NCBI GenBank assembly: GCA_024401295.1
Contig: JAKSLG010000014.1
Location: 1-64,000, forward strand
DNA length: 64,000 bases
Direction of reading: 5' to 3'
From: Bacteroidales bacterium
Lineage (GTDB): Bacteria > Bacteroidota > Bacteroidia > Bacteroidales > Marinilabiliaceae
In this document: in pieces, positions 9,448 to 17,786 of the stretch
Layout of the letters: each line of letters begins with the position of its first letter
Position numbering within the stretch: the stretch's first letter is position 1
The notes under the pieces: model-generated
What the model saw: the letters and a program-made list of their open reading frames with translations, nothing else
What the model was told of the DNA's origin: nothing
Database searches by the model: none
Position numbers and translations under genes: made by a program

Positions 9448-11238
9448 ATGAACCTGATAGAACTACTTCAAAAAATAATGCCTCATGTCCGTCCATATCG
9501 TTGGATGGTCGTTATTGCGCTCATTCTGACCATCATTGGTTCGCTTATTGCGCAGGTTAATGCCATTGTCCTTGATAGGACCGTCGATGCGATTAACGCG
9601 CTCATAACCAATGCTGATTTTGAGTGGAGCCATGCTGTGCAAATCCTGACGGTCATAAGTTTTGTGCTTATCGGCAAAGAGGTGCTTTCGGCCGGCATAA
9701 CTTATGCTCAGCAGTTTTTTGGCGAAAAGATGCGAATCATGGTCTCCCGGGATCTTGCCCAGGCTGTCGTCGATAAGATTCTGACATACAAAATGTCATA
9801 TTTCTCAAAAGCTGGCAACGAAACCGGAAAGCTTCAGGCGCGCATCGATCAGGGTGTCTCAAGTCTTTCTATGACGGTCCAGAATTTCTTCATCGACCTG
9901 TTGCCGCTCTTTACGAGTGCCATTCTTGCACTCATTTTGATGTTCGCAGCCAATTTCTATGTCGGTCTGACAGCCCTGTTTATTGTACCTATCTATATAT
10001 GGATAACAATCCGGCAGGCCAAGCGTCTTCATGGCTGGCGACGTAATATGCGCAACTTGAGAGAGCAGCGCACTCACGGTATCGTCAATATTATCGAAAG
10101 CATTTCCGTTATAAAGTCGTTCAATCGCGAGCAGATTGAGAGCGAAAAGCAGCACGATGTCCAGACCGGATTTACAAATAATCAGCTTCTTGTGCGAAAG
10201 ACGTCATTCCGTTACGATGGACTAAAGAGTTTTGTGCGCCAGATAGGCACTGTGCTCATAATCATTCTGACGGCTTATCTCGTGCTTATCGGCTATCCGG
10301 GAATGACAATCGGTAAGATTATGTACCATGTGATGCTCTTTGCGAATGTCACAGCGCCAATAACCCAGCTTCAGCGTATTTTTGATCAGCTCAACGATGC
10401 CTTGATATATGCAGAGGGCTTTTTTGATATCCTTGAGGCCGATGACGAGCGCGAGCCAAGTGGCAAATATCGTCCAGAAAAGGTCGAAGGCAATTTCGAA
10501 ATCAGAAATGTCGATTTTACATATCCTAATGGCACGAAAGCTCTTCATAATATAAACATGAAGATTACGAGCGGGAAGATTACCGCTTTTGTCGGATTGT
10601 CTGGTGCAGGAAAATCAACGGTTGTCAACCTTCTCGATAAATTCTATGCTCCGGATTGTGGCGAAATCCTTTTGGATGGCGTTGACCTTCGTGAATGGGA
10701 TACTCATTATCTTCGCGACAATATCGGTCTCGTCCTTCAGAAAAATCACATCTTTGATGGAACCATTGAGGATAACATCCGCTATGGCCGAACAGATGCA
10801 ACGATGGAACAAGTCTTCGATGCTGCGCGAAAGTCATATATCTATGATCAGATTATGAACCTTCCTGACGGTTTCAAGACAAATGCTACAGAACTTTCTG
10901 GCGGTCAGCAGCAGCGCATCGCCATTGCTCGTATGTTTCTCAAAAATCCGCCAATCATATTCCTCGATGAGCCTACGGCGTCGCTCGATGCCATTGCCAC
11001 AGAGCAGATTAAGGCCTCGATTGATGCAATCAAGCAGAACCGCACTGTGATTATCATTTCGCATAGCATATCGCAGATTATCGATAGCGATCTCATCTAT
11101 GCGATGCGCAATGGACGTGTCGAACAATCGGGCGAACCGGACGCACTCTATAAGCAAGGTGGTGTGTATAAGGAGATTGTAGATGCATCGGCGCGTAGCC
11201 TTAATATCGACAAGCTTTCGCAGACAATCAATGGATAA
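9448..11238 (+). CDS. ABC exporter, fused permease/ATPase (MsbA/MdlB-like)
   Basis: A 596-residue half-transporter that works as a dimer in the inner membrane. Residues 1-330 form a six-helix ABC transmembrane domain; 345-580 the ATPase, with Walker A G-L-S-G-A-G-K-S-T (383-391), signature L-S-G-G-Q-Q-Q-R, Walker B followed by D-E-P-T-A-S-L-D, and the H-loop His in I-I-I-S-H-S. All catalytic residues are intact. Substrate unknown; lipids, peptides or drugs are all possible for this family. Translation is probably coupled to the TPR gene (2-bp gap). Confidence 0.9.
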   Translation: MNLIELLQKIMPHVRPYRWMVVIALILTIIGSLIAQVNAIVLDRTVDAINALITNADFEWSHAVQILTVISFVLIGKEVLSAGITYAQQFFGEKMRIMVSRDLAQAVVDKILTYKMSYFSKAGNETGKLQARIDQGVSSLSMTVQNFFIDLLPLFTSAILALILMFAANFYVGLTALFIVPIYIWITIRQAKRLHGWRRNMRNLREQRTHGIVNIIESISVIKSFNREQIESEKQHDVQTGFTNNQLLVRKTSFRYDGLKSFVRQIGTVLIIILTAYLVLIGYPGMTIGKIMYHVMLFANVTAPITQLQRIFDQLNDALIYAEGFFDILEADDEREPSGKYRPEKVEGNFEIRNVDFTYPNGTKALHNINMKITSGKITAFVGLSGAGKSTVVNLLDKFYAPDCGEILLDGVDLREWDTHYLRDNIGLVLQKNHIFDGTIEDNIRYGRTDATMEQVFDAARKSYIYDQIMNLPDGFKTNATELSGGQQQRIAIARMFLKNPPIIFLDEPTASLDAIATEQIKASIDAIKQNRTVIIISHSISQIIDSDLIYAMRNGRVEQSGEPDALYKQGGVYKEIVDASARSLNIDKLSQTING

Positions 11239-11278
11239 AAATAACCCGGAATGCGCTTGCAGATTCATTAAATAATGC

Positions 11279-11286
11279 TAACTTTG
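11279..11286 (+). promoter_or_regulatory. -7 box for tRNA-Trp
   Basis: TAACTTTG, exact match, 20 bp before the tRNA. Confidence 0.65.
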
Positions 11287-11306
11287 CAGCGCATTTGGGA
11301 AGACAC

Positions 11307-11379
11307 ACGGGTGTAGCTCAGTTGGTAGAGCACTGGTCTCCAAAACCAGGTGTCGGGAGTTCGAGTCTCTCCTCCCGTG
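11307..11379 (+). tRNA. tRNA-Trp (anticodon CCA)
   Basis: Cloverleaf with D-stem GCTC/GAGC, anticodon stem CTGGT/ACCAG around loop CTCCAAA, and T-arm GGGAG-TTCGAGT-CTCTC. The acceptor stem ACGGGTG/CTCCCGT has a T-T mismatch at 6:67. CCA is not encoded. Confidence 0.93.
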
Positions 11380-11383
11380 CATT

Positions 11384-11414
11384 AGCGCAGGCGATAAAGT
11401 CTGCGCTTTTTTTT
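11384..11414 (+). terminator. intrinsic terminator after tRNA-Trp
   Basis: Perfect 7-bp stem AGCGCAG/CTGCGCT followed by eight T. Confidence 0.9.
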
Positions 11415-11436
11415 GTAATATACCACAAATATGCTA

Positions 11437-11467
11437 TTGTGCAGCTATTCGAAGCGATGTAACTTTG
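11437..11467 (+). promoter_or_regulatory. cysK promoter
   Basis: TAACTTTG (11460-11467) with TTG at 11437-11439, spacing 20 bp; 44 bp of leader to the ATG. Confidence 0.65.
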
Positions 11468-11511
11468 CATTGTAATCAAAAACGAAAACGTAACTTAAAA
11501 CTTATATACCT

Positions 11512-12459
11512 ATGGTAAAGATTGCAAAGAAACTTACAGAACTCATCGGTAATACACCATTGTTGGAGTTCACTTCATTCAATAATGAAAATGGAGCACA
11601 GGCTCATGTTATTGGTAAACTCGAGTACTTCAATCCACTCGGCAGTGTCAAGGACCGTGTTGCAAATGCAATGATTGAAGATGCTGAGAATAAAGGTCTT
11701 TTGAAGCCAGGTGCAACAATCATCGAGCCAACAAGTGGCAACACTGGTGTAGGCTTGGCATTCGTCTCAGCTGTGAAAGGCTATCACCTTATTCTTACAA
11801 TGCCTGAGACCATGAGCATCGAACGTCGTAATCTTTTGAAGGCTCTCGGCGCAGAAATCGTTCTTACTCCAGGTTCTGCCGGCATGAAGGGTGCTATCGC
11901 AGAAGCTGAACGTCTTCGTGACTCTAAGGCTGGTTCGATAATTCTTCAGCAATTCGAAAACTCAGCAAATCCTGCTGTCCACACAAGAACAACAGCTGAG
12001 GAAATCTGGCGCGATACAGATGGCAAGGTTGACGTATTCGTTGCCGGTGTAGGTACAGGTGGTACAGTCAGCGGTGTCGGCAAGCGACTCAAGGAACTCA
12101 ATCCTAATATCGAGATTGTCGCTGTCGAGCCAGCAACATCTCCAGTGCTCTCTGGCGGACAGGCAGGTCCACACAAGATTCAGGGTATCGGCGCCGGTTT
12201 CGTGCCAAAGACATTCAATCGTGACGTCGTAGACAAGATCATAACTGTAGACAACGACGACGCCATCCGTACAAGCCGTAAGCTTGCCAAGACAGAAGGA
12301 CTGCTCGTGGGCATATCTGCAGGTGCAGCAACTTTTGCAGCATCAGAACTTGCAAAGAAACCAGAATATAAGGGCAAGAACATCATCGCACTCCTTCCTG
12401 ATACAGGCGAGCGCTACCTCTCAACTGTTCTCTATGCATTTGAGGAATATCCTCTGTAA
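11512..12459 (+). CDS. cysK: Cysteine synthase A (O-acetylserine sulfhydrylase)
   Basis: A 315-residue PLP enzyme that makes L-cysteine from O-acetylserine and sulfide in the cytoplasm. The PLP Schiff-base lysine is K47 in N-P-L-G-S-V-K-D-R; the substrate loop is P-T-S-G-N-T-G; the phosphate-binding G-T-G-G-T is near 183. Length and motifs match the CysK/CysM family throughout, and the absence of a CBS domain argues against cystathionine beta-synthase. Monocistronic: own promoter upstream and a strong terminator 27 bp after the stop. A CysK versus CysM distinction by motif alone is tentative. Confidence 0.95.
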   Translation: MVKIAKKLTELIGNTPLLEFTSFNNENGAQAHVIGKLEYFNPLGSVKDRVANAMIEDAENKGLLKPGATIIEPTSGNTGVGLAFVSAVKGYHLILTMPETMSIERRNLLKALGAEIVLTPGSAGMKGAIAEAERLRDSKAGSIILQQFENSANPAVHTRTTAEEIWRDTDGKVDVFVAGVGTGGTVSGVGKRLKELNPNIEIVAVEPATSPVLSGGQAGPHKIQGIGAGFVPKTFNRDVVDKIITVDNDDAIRTSRKLAKTEGLLVGISAGAATFAASELAKKPEYKGKNIIALLPDTGERYLSTVLYAFEEYPL

Positions 12460-12486
12460 ATCACTGATTTAGACATGAAAAAAACG

Positions 12487-12517
12487 AGCGGTGGGTCTTG
12501 AGACTCACCGCTTTTTT
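12487..12517 (+). terminator. intrinsic terminator of cysK
   Basis: Stem AGCGGTGGGTC/GACTCACCGCT (one G-U) with loop TTGA and six T. Confidence 0.92.
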
Positions 12518-12546
12518 GCTTTTCTATTTGTCGAACTCTTTTTTTG

Positions 12547-12562
12547 TGGCACGCTATTTGCA
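12547..12562 (+). promoter_or_regulatory. sigma-54-type (-24/-12) promoter in a convergent intergenic region
   Basis: TGGCACG-N4-TTGCA matches the RpoN consensus at every core position, including GG and GC at the required 10-bp spacing. It points rightward, away from cysK and into the 3' end of the opposing permease gene, so it drives no annotated protein gene. A 9-9 inverted repeat (ACGCTATTT 12551-12559, AAATAGCGT 12570-12578) overlaps it. Confidence 0.65.
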
Positions 12563-12572
12563 TAACACAAAA

Positions 12573-12657
12573 TAGCGTTTTTCATAATTTAGAGTTTTAT
12601 TTGGTTACAGTAGAAAAAAGGCCGTCATGCAGTGATTGCATGGCGGCTGTTTTTTTA
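12573..12657 (+). ncRNA. candidate small RNA driven by the sigma-54 promoter
   Basis: Inferred transcript from the expected start (12 nt after the -12 C) to the T-run of the hairpin at 12621-12647, about 85 nt. It has no credible reading frame. The 3' end touches the stop codon of the opposing permease gene. No family recognised; existence rests only on promoter plus terminator. Confidence 0.4.
12614..12657. terminator. bidirectional intrinsic terminator
   Basis: Stem GCCGTCATGCA (12621-12631) / TGCATGGCGGC (12637-12647), flanked by A6 on the left and T7 on the right, so it works for the minus-strand permease gene and for rightward transcripts. Confidence 0.88.
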
Positions 12658-13737
12658 TTTAGGAGCTTTGTTGTAGAGAATTAAGCCGATTATTGAGAAC
12701 ACAATATTCGGTAGCCACACGGACAGAATCGCATTCATGTTTCCGTTGACTGCAAAACTTGTCGATATTGTCAGGAACAGAATGTATGCAAACGACAAAA
12801 ACAGTCCTAGACCGATGTGAAGTCCCATTCCGCCTCGTGTCTTTCTCGAAGCAAGAGAAACGCCTATGAGCGTCAGGATAAATGCCGCAAATGGCGATGC
12901 GTAGCGTTTGTATAGTTCTATTTCGAAGTCTCCAGTGCCGCCTATTCCTCGCCTTTTGAGCTCATTGATGTGTTCCGTCAACTCTGTGGAAGTCAGCATT
13001 TCGTATGATTTTCGCTCCGCTTTGAAATCGCTAGGGACTATGTTTATGACGCTGTCTATTTCGGTTCCGCGTGTTATTGTGTGCGCGATGCCGTCCGGAC
13101 CAAAGTCCCATCGTGTGTAGTGCTTCAGGTTCCAGCAGCATTTCAAGGAGTCGTATGTGATTGTTTTTGCATAAAGTCGCGAAACGAGTTTCCTGTCATC
13201 GTATTTTTCGATGTTGAAACGGTCGCCCATCTCACGGAATGAGACGTAGCGTCCCATATACACATAAACGCCAGGCGAAATCTGCATGTGTATGTCGGAA
13301 AGGCCTATCTCTTTCTTTGTCTTCACATATACGTTTTCAAAATCGATTCTCGTTCTGTTTGCCACGGGAATGACGTGGCTTCCAAGAAGATACGACATGA
13401 TGGCGATGACCAGTGAACCGAGGAAATAAGGCCATAACATACGTCGGAAACTGACTCCGCTCGAAAGGATCGCAATAATCTCAGTTTGAGCAGCCATCTT
13501 CGATGTGAAGAAAATTACTGAGATGAAAACGAGCAACGGCGAAAGCATGTTCGCGTAGTAGGGCATCAGATTCAGGTAATAGTCGAAGACTATCGCCTTG
13601 AGCGGCGCTTGCGATTCGAGAAAGTCATCCATCTTCTCGACTAGGTCGAAAACGATGACAATGAGTATTATCAAAATCACAATGAAGAAATATGTTCCGA
13701 GGAATTTCTTCAGTATATACAGATCGAGTTTTTTCAA
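12655..13737 (-). CDS. LptF/LptG-family permease (YjgP/YjgQ)
   Basis: A 360-residue inner-membrane protein that, with LptB2, pulls lipopolysaccharide out of the inner membrane. Three N-terminal helices (about 11-31, 55-77, 97-119) are followed by a periplasmic beta-jellyroll of about 150 residues and three C-terminal helices (about 270-355), the standard layout. Bacteroidota often carry only one or two LptF/G-type genes, so whether this is F or G cannot be told. Monocistronic, with its own -7 box (13757-13764) and terminator. Confidence 0.88.
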   Translation of the reverse strand: MKKLDLYILKKFLGTYFFIVILIILIVIVFDLVEKMDDFLESQAPLKAIVFDYYLNLMPYYANMLSPLLVFISVIFFTSKMAAQTEIIAILSSGVSFRRMLWPYFLGSLVIAIMSYLLGSHVIPVANRTRIDFENVYVKTKKEIGLSDIHMQISPGVYVYMGRYVSFREMGDRFNIEKYDDRKLVSRLYAKTITYDSLKCCWNLKHYTRWDFGPDGIAHTITRGTEIDSVINIVPSDFKAERKSYEMLTSTELTEHINELKRRGIGGTGDFEIELYKRYASPFAAFILTLIGVSLASRKTRGGMGLHIGLGLFLSFAYILFLTISTSFAVNGNMNAILSVWLPNIVFSIIGLILYNKAPK

Positions 13738-13756
13738 TTCTCTGCAATTTTATGTG

Positions 13757-13764
13757 CAAAGATA
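13757..13764 (-). promoter_or_regulatory. -7 box for the LptF/G-family gene
   Basis: TATCTTTG on the minus strand, 19 bp before the ATG. Confidence 0.6.
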
Positions 13765-13822
13765 CTGACTTTTTGCGGAAGAATTTGACGAAATTTGCAT
13801 AGTGAACAAAAAAAGCATTCAG

Positions 13823-14512
13823 ATGAAGGAAATACTCTCTTTTTTGCGTGAACTCGAAGTCAATAATAATCGCGAATGGTTCGAGGCGAACAGGGACAAA
13901 TACAAGCGTGTTCAGGAAAAATGGAATGCATTCTGCCTAGAATTGATCGCCAAGATTGGCGAATTTGATTCCGATATTGCCAAGCTGACATTGCGTGATT
14001 GCACATACCGCATTTATCGCGATACCAGATTTTCCAAGGATAAGACTCCTTATAAAACTCATTTTGGCGTATTCCTTTCCCCTGGCGGTAAAAAATCGAT
14101 GCACGCTGGATATTATTTCCATGTAGGCACGGGTAATGCCGATGTCTATCCGTCTGCCCACATGCTTGCTTCGGGCAATTATTGCTATGAAAATGAAGTG
14201 GTTAAGATTGTTCGAGAAGATATTTATGATTGCTGGAACGATTTCAGTAAGGATGTGCTTGGTAAAGCGGATAAGTCGTTCCGAGTTGACATGGATGGCG
14301 CTCTCAAGAAAGTTCCATCGGACTATCCTGCAGATGCACCTTGTGCAGACTGGCTGCGATTGAAGAGCTTTTGTTTGGTTTCGAATGTCGATGACAATTT
14401 TATAACTTCTCCCGACTTGGCCGAGCGTGTTGCGCAGATTTTCAGGACGACAAAGCCATTCAATGATTTTATCAATCGCGCTGTCGATTACGTGAGAGAG
14501 GAAAAGAATTGA
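13823..14512 (+). CDS. DUF2461-family protein
   Basis: A 229-residue soluble protein. The family signature is clear: N-N-N-R-E-W-F near the start, then Y-R-I-Y-R-D-T-R-F-S-K-D-K-T-P-Y-K-T-H-F and the downstream H-A-G-Y-Y-F-H. DUF2461 (TIGR02453) proteins are widespread and have no established function; the conserved Arg/Asp/Lys cluster could be a binding or catalytic site. I start at the ATG at 13823 because M-K-E-I-L-S-F-L matches the family's N-terminus; an in-frame GTG at 13802 would add seven residues. No neighbour informs its role. Confidence 0.85.
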   Translation: MKEILSFLRELEVNNNREWFEANRDKYKRVQEKWNAFCLELIAKIGEFDSDIAKLTLRDCTYRIYRDTRFSKDKTPYKTHFGVFLSPGGKKSMHAGYYFHVGTGNADVYPSAHMLASGNYCYENEVVKIVREDIYDCWNDFSKDVLGKADKSFRVDMDGALKKVPSDYPADAPCADWLRLKSFCLVSNVDDNFITSPDLAERVAQIFRTTKPFNDFINRAVDYVREEKN

Positions 14513-14584
14513 ACGCGATAATCTGTCAACTTTAAATAACGCTCATAAAATTCAAACAGATAGCTGATTATGCCATATTTTTTT

Positions 14585-14592
14585 TATTTTTG
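14585..14592 (+). promoter_or_regulatory. -7 box for the RHH-MerR operon
   Basis: TATTTTTG, exact TAnnTTTG match, 26 bp before the ATG at 14618. Confidence 0.55.
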
Positions 14593-14617
14593 CACTCGGT
14601 AATATCTGTTCAGAAAA

Positions 14618-14872
14618 ATGAAGAAGATAGCATATAAGGAACCACGAAACAACAAGATAACGATTTCGCTGTCCGACCGCGAACTTGATGCAATAGACCG
14701 TTATTGCAAAAAATACAAGTGTCAGTCGCGCACATCTGTGATTCGCGAGGGCGCTGTGCGTTTCGTGATGGGGCGTTTCGTAGATGACTATCCAAAACTT
14801 TTTGCCAAAGATACTCTTGACAGACTTATTGTTGAAGATGAAATTTCAAACGATACAGATTTGCAGTCATGA
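14618..14872 (+). CDS. Small ribbon-helix-helix-like protein
   Basis: An 84-residue protein. Residues 13-50 fit a CopG/Arc-type ribbon-helix-helix: a short strand (K-I-T-I-S-L-S), helix A (D-R-E-L-D-A-I-D-R-Y-C), a turn and helix B (S-R-T-S-V-I-R-E-G-A-V-R-F). The tail is acidic. Its stop overlaps the next start (ATGA), so translation is coupled to a MerR-type regulator. No toxin gene is adjacent, so an antitoxin role is not supported; a small DNA-binding regulator is more likely. Real gene: good promoter, coupled partner. Confidence 0.7.
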   Translation: MKKIAYKEPRNNKITISLSDRELDAIDRYCKKYKCQSRTSVIREGAVRFVMGRFVDDYPKLFAKDTLDRLIVEDEISNDTDLQS

Positions 14873-15213
14873 CAGAAAATACGAATAATAACCGCTTGTT
14901 TTACACGATTGGTGAAGTAGCAAAAATGCTTGAAGTCGAGACTTCGACTGTGCGCTTTTGGGAAAACGAATTCAGCATTATCAAGCCACGACGCAATGCC
15001 AAGGGCAATCGCTTGTTCACTCAGACCGACCTTCAGAATCTGAAGCAAATTCGTCATTTGCTTCGTGATCAGCGAATGACGATTGACGGAGCAAAACAGG
15101 CGATGAAAGATAAACGAGACACCGTTGAACGTAATGCAGAACTCGTTGACAGGCTTAAGAATATCCGCGATTTGTTAGTCAACGTTAGAAACGATCTTGA
15201 CAGCCATGAATGA
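14869..15213 (+). CDS. MerR-family transcriptional regulator
   Basis: A 114-residue protein with an N-terminal winged helix of MerR type: Y-T-I-G-E-V-A-K-M-L-E-V (10-21), S-T-V-R-F-W-E-N-E-F, and L-K-Q-I-R-H-L-L (about 57-64), then a short C-terminal coiled coil for dimerisation (85-110). There is no effector domain or metal-binding cysteine, so it is probably not a metal sensor. Short MerR proteins of this type are common in Bacteroidota. Coupled to the RHH gene upstream and overlapping the Nif3-like gene by 8 nt. Confidence 0.85.
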   Translation: MTENTNNNRLFYTIGEVAKMLEVETSTVRFWENEFSIIKPRRNAKGNRLFTQTDLQNLKQIRHLLRDQRMTIDGAKQAMKDKRDTVERNAELVDRLKNIRDLLVNVRNDLDSHE

Positions 15214-15994
15214 TATCGTAAGAGTCTCAGACATTATTTCTGTTCTCGATGAGGCATTTCCACTCAAGTCGCAGGACGATTGGGACAATTCGGGCTTGAT
15301 CATCGGTTCGCCCGAAATGCAAGTCAAGGGTGTGCTTTTTTCTGTTGATATTACGCAACAATGCGTGGATGAGGCTATTGAAAATGGCTTGAATATGATT
15401 GTTGCTCATCATCCGATGCTTTTCCGTGGCGCAAAACGCATAACTGGCTCGTCTTCAGAGCAGCGAATAATCATGTCGGCCATAAAAAATGACATCGCAA
15501 TATGTGCTTTTCATACACCGGCTGATAAGGCTTCGTGTGGCTTGAGTAGCATGCTTGCAAAACAGATAGGTATTGAAAAGACCGATTGCCTCGTTCCGGA
15601 ATGTGAATCGCAAGGTTATGGCGTCGTGGGAAATCTGCCGGAAAAAATGCCCGTTGATGGCTTCTTGCAGATGCTTAAGGAGAAAATCGGATGTAAGGTC
15701 GTTCGGCATAATGACTTCTCTCGTGCAATTCGTCGAGTAGCTGTTTGCACAGGTTCCGGATCAGAGTTTATTTCGAACGCAATTTCCGCTAAGGCAGACG
15801 CTTATGTGACCGCAGATGTAAAATATCATCAGTTTCAGCAGCCCGATGGACGTATGCTGATTGCAGATATTGGACATTATGAAAGCGAAGATTTGTCTAA
15901 AAAACTTTTTTTTGAAGTAGTTAGCGAAAAATTTCCTAAATTTGCACTTCGCATATCGAATGCAAGTTCGAATGCAATAAAGTACTGTTTATAA
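15206..15994 (+). CDS. Nif3-like dinuclear metal centre protein
   Basis: A 262-residue protein of the YbgI/NIF3 family. Metal-ligand motifs are visible: V-A-H-H-P (His pair about 72-73), F-H-T-P-A-D in the middle, and D-I-G-H-Y-E-S-E near the C-terminus. Many Bacteroidota relatives carry an inserted PII-like domain and are about 365 residues; this one is the short form without it. The family may act as a hydrolase (GTP cyclohydrolase I type 2 has been proposed), but function is unsettled. ATG at 15206 chosen over an in-frame TTG at 15197; it overlaps the MerR stop. Confidence 0.87.
   Translation: MNDIVRVSDIISVLDEAFPLKSQDDWDNSGLIIGSPEMQVKGVLFSVDITQQCVDEAIENGLNMIVAHHPMLFRGAKRITGSSSEQRIIMSAIKNDIAICAFHTPADKASCGLSSMLAKQIGIEKTDCLVPECESQGYGVVGNLPEKMPVDGFLQMLKEKIGCKVVRHNDFSRAIRRVAVCTGSGSEFISNAISAKADAYVTADVKYHQFQQPDGRMLIADIGHYESEDLSKKLFFEVVSEKFPKFALRISNASSNAIKYCL
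15911..15944 (+). promoter_or_regulatory. internal promoter for the zinc-ribbon gene
   Basis: TTTG (15911-15914), 22 bp, TAAATTTG (15937-15944), inside the 3' end of the Nif3-like gene and 64 bp before the next ATG. Confidence 0.45.
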
Positions 15995-16008
15995 ACAAAC
16001 CACAAAAT

Positions 16009-16779
16009 ATGGCAACTGAGAAGAAAACAGCAGTCAAGGAAACGCCAATAGAAGAGAAACTTAAGGCTCTCTTTGACCTTCAGAAGGTAAGCACAGAAAT
16101 CGACAAGATTCACATTCTGTGTGGCGAACTTCCGCTTGAAGTGCAGGATTTGGAGGATGAAATCGCAGGTCTCCAGACTCGTGCTACAAACCTCGAAGAA
16201 GAAGTCAAAAACCTCAGCACTGAAATCGTTAACAGAAAGAACGAGATTAAGGAAGCTGAAATGCAGATTAAAAAGTACGAGGGTCAGCAGGACTCTGTTC
16301 GCAACAACCGCGAATATGATGCCATTACAAAGGAAATTGAGTATCAGAACCTCGAAAAGCAGCTCAGCGAAAAGCGTATCAAAGAGCATACTGCAGAAAT
16401 GGAGAAGAAAAAAGAACTTCTCGAAGAGGCTCGCCAGCAGGTTGCTGAACGTAGCATAGACCTTGAGGCAAAGCGCAAGGAACTCGAAACTATCGAGTCT
16501 GAGACAAAGGATCAGGTTGCTGATCTCGAGAAAAAGGCAAAGGAGATTCGTAAGAATGTTGACGAGCGTCTTCAGGTTGCTTTCGATCGTATCAGAAGTG
16601 GTGCACGCAACGGTTTGGCTGTAGTAACTGTTCAGCGTGATGCTTGCGGTGGTTGCTTTAACAAGATTCCACCACAGCGTCAGCTTGATATCCGTCTTCG
16701 CAAGAAGGTTATCGTTTGCGAATATTGCGGACGTATTCTTGTGGACGATTGGGATCGCGAAACGGCAGAAGTGCAGTAA
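16009..16779 (+). CDS. Coiled-coil protein with C-terminal C4 zinc ribbon
   Basis: A 256-residue protein: a long antiparallel coiled coil (about 25-195, heptads of Glu/Lys/Leu) and a C4-type zinc ribbon (C-G-G-C about 216-219; C-E-Y-C about 240-243). This architecture matches the CT398/PF02591 family, some of whose members bind RpoN or flagellar components in other phyla; no such partner is established here. It follows the Nif3-like gene at 14 bp, a pairing often seen in Bacteroidota and other bacteria. Cytoplasmic, no signal peptide. Confidence 0.85.
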   Translation: MATEKKTAVKETPIEEKLKALFDLQKVSTEIDKIHILCGELPLEVQDLEDEIAGLQTRATNLEEEVKNLSTEIVNRKNEIKEAEMQIKKYEGQQDSVRNNREYDAITKEIEYQNLEKQLSEKRIKEHTAEMEKKKELLEEARQQVAERSIDLEAKRKELETIESETKDQVADLEKKAKEIRKNVDERLQVAFDRIRSGARNGLAVVTVQRDACGGCFNKIPPQRQLDIRLRKKVIVCEYCGRILVDDWDRETAEVQ

Positions 16780-16826
16780 ACGCATTCCTTGAGAATTGGT
16801 TGAATCAACATTATTTATAAGATTTG

Positions 16827-16866
16827 CAGGCTGTCTGCCCTCATTGGGTAATCAGCCTGTTTTTTA
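16827..16866 (+). terminator. intrinsic terminator after the zinc-ribbon gene
   Basis: Stem CAGGCTG/CAGCCTG with an inner CCC/GGG pairing, followed by TTTTTT. Confidence 0.8.
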
Positions 16867-16880
16867 TTTGTAATCCGCAT

Positions 16881-17477
16881 ATGATACAGATTGACGATAA
16901 GGTTATCGGTTTCGAGATCTTTACCAGACGTTTTGTTTGTGATATTGCAAAATGCAAAGGTGAATGTTGCTATGAAGGCGATTCCGGCGCACCATTGACA
17001 GACGAAGAAACGCGTGTCTTGGATGAAATATATCCGGCTGTTGAACCTTACCTGAACGATGTTGAACGTGCTGAGATAGCGAAGCAGGGGAAATGGGTTG
17101 TTGATGCAGATGGCGATAAGGTTACACCGATTATAAATGGTCGTGAATGTGTCTATACATCTCGTGATTCCGACGGAACATGGAAATGTGCTATCGAAGA
17201 GGCGTATAATGATGGCAAGATAGATTTCAAGAAACCGATATCATGTCATTTGTATCCAATAAGAGTGACTCATTACAAGCAGTTTGATGCGCTTAATTTC
17301 CACGAATGGGATGCTTGTTGTCAACCAGCATTGGAGTTGGGCAAAAAACTTGGCGTACCGGTCTATAAGTTTTTGAAAGAGCCTATTGTCCGTGCCTGGG
17401 GCGAAGATTTCTATGCGGAATTGGAGAAAATTGCACCAGAGGTTGAGGAATACGAAAGAAAACGAAGCAAGAATTGA
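16881..17477 (+). CDS. DUF3109-family cysteine-rich protein
   Basis: A 198-residue protein with the DUF3109 signature F-V-C-D-I-A-K-C-K-G-E-C-C near the N-terminus, then conserved cysteines in E-C-V-Y-T, W-K-C-A-I and I-S-C-H-L-Y-P. The pattern resembles YkgJ-type zinc/iron-chelating proteins; the metal and the function are not known. I use the ATG at 16881: the longer reading frame begins inside the preceding terminator hairpin. A terminator follows 27 bp after the stop. Confidence 0.85.
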   Translation: MIQIDDKVIGFEIFTRRFVCDIAKCKGECCYEGDSGAPLTDEETRVLDEIYPAVEPYLNDVERAEIAKQGKWVVDADGDKVTPIINGRECVYTSRDSDGTWKCAIEEAYNDGKIDFKKPISCHLYPIRVTHYKQFDALNFHEWDACCQPALELGKKLGVPVYKFLKEPIVRAWGEDFYAELEKIAPEVEEYERKRSKN

Positions 17478-17504
17478 TATCTTTTACATAGCGATATGTT
17501 GCAT

Positions 17505-17536
17505 GCATCTTCACGTTAATGTGGAGATGCTTTTTT
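17505..17536 (+). terminator. intrinsic terminator after the DUF3109 gene
   Basis: Stem GCATCTTCAC/GTGGAGATGC (one G-U) and TTTTTT. Confidence 0.88.
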
Positions 17537-17697
17537 GTTTTTGTTGGAATCTGAAAAGTCTTTGAAACTATAGTTGTAAGTACTGCGAGTGTGGCCTTTT
17601 GATTCACCGACAGATCTGCTTTGATTTGGAGTGGTTTGTGACGAAGTCTGTTTCGGTTTATTTCGTCAAAGTGAAAAGCAATTATTGGGATATAGAT
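17537..17697. other. intergenic stretch with no recognised feature
   Basis: Between the DUF3109 terminator and the yebC promoter I see no gene, RNA or repeat. Confidence 0.6.
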
Positions 17698-17728
17698 TTT
17701 GATATTTGAGGCGTTTAACGTAAATTTG
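17698..17728 (+). promoter_or_regulatory. yebC promoter
   Basis: TTTG (17698-17701), 19 bp, TAAATTTG (17721-17728): both Bacteroidota elements at standard spacing. Confidence 0.75.
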
Positions 17729-17786
17729 CGGTCGCTTAAAGTGTAATGAATTAATATTTAACAAATAATATTCCTAATATATCACC

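Noticed and set aside
14618..15213. Toxin-antitoxin pair
   Set aside because: The partner of the RHH protein is a MerR regulator, not a toxin, and no other small gene is adjacent.
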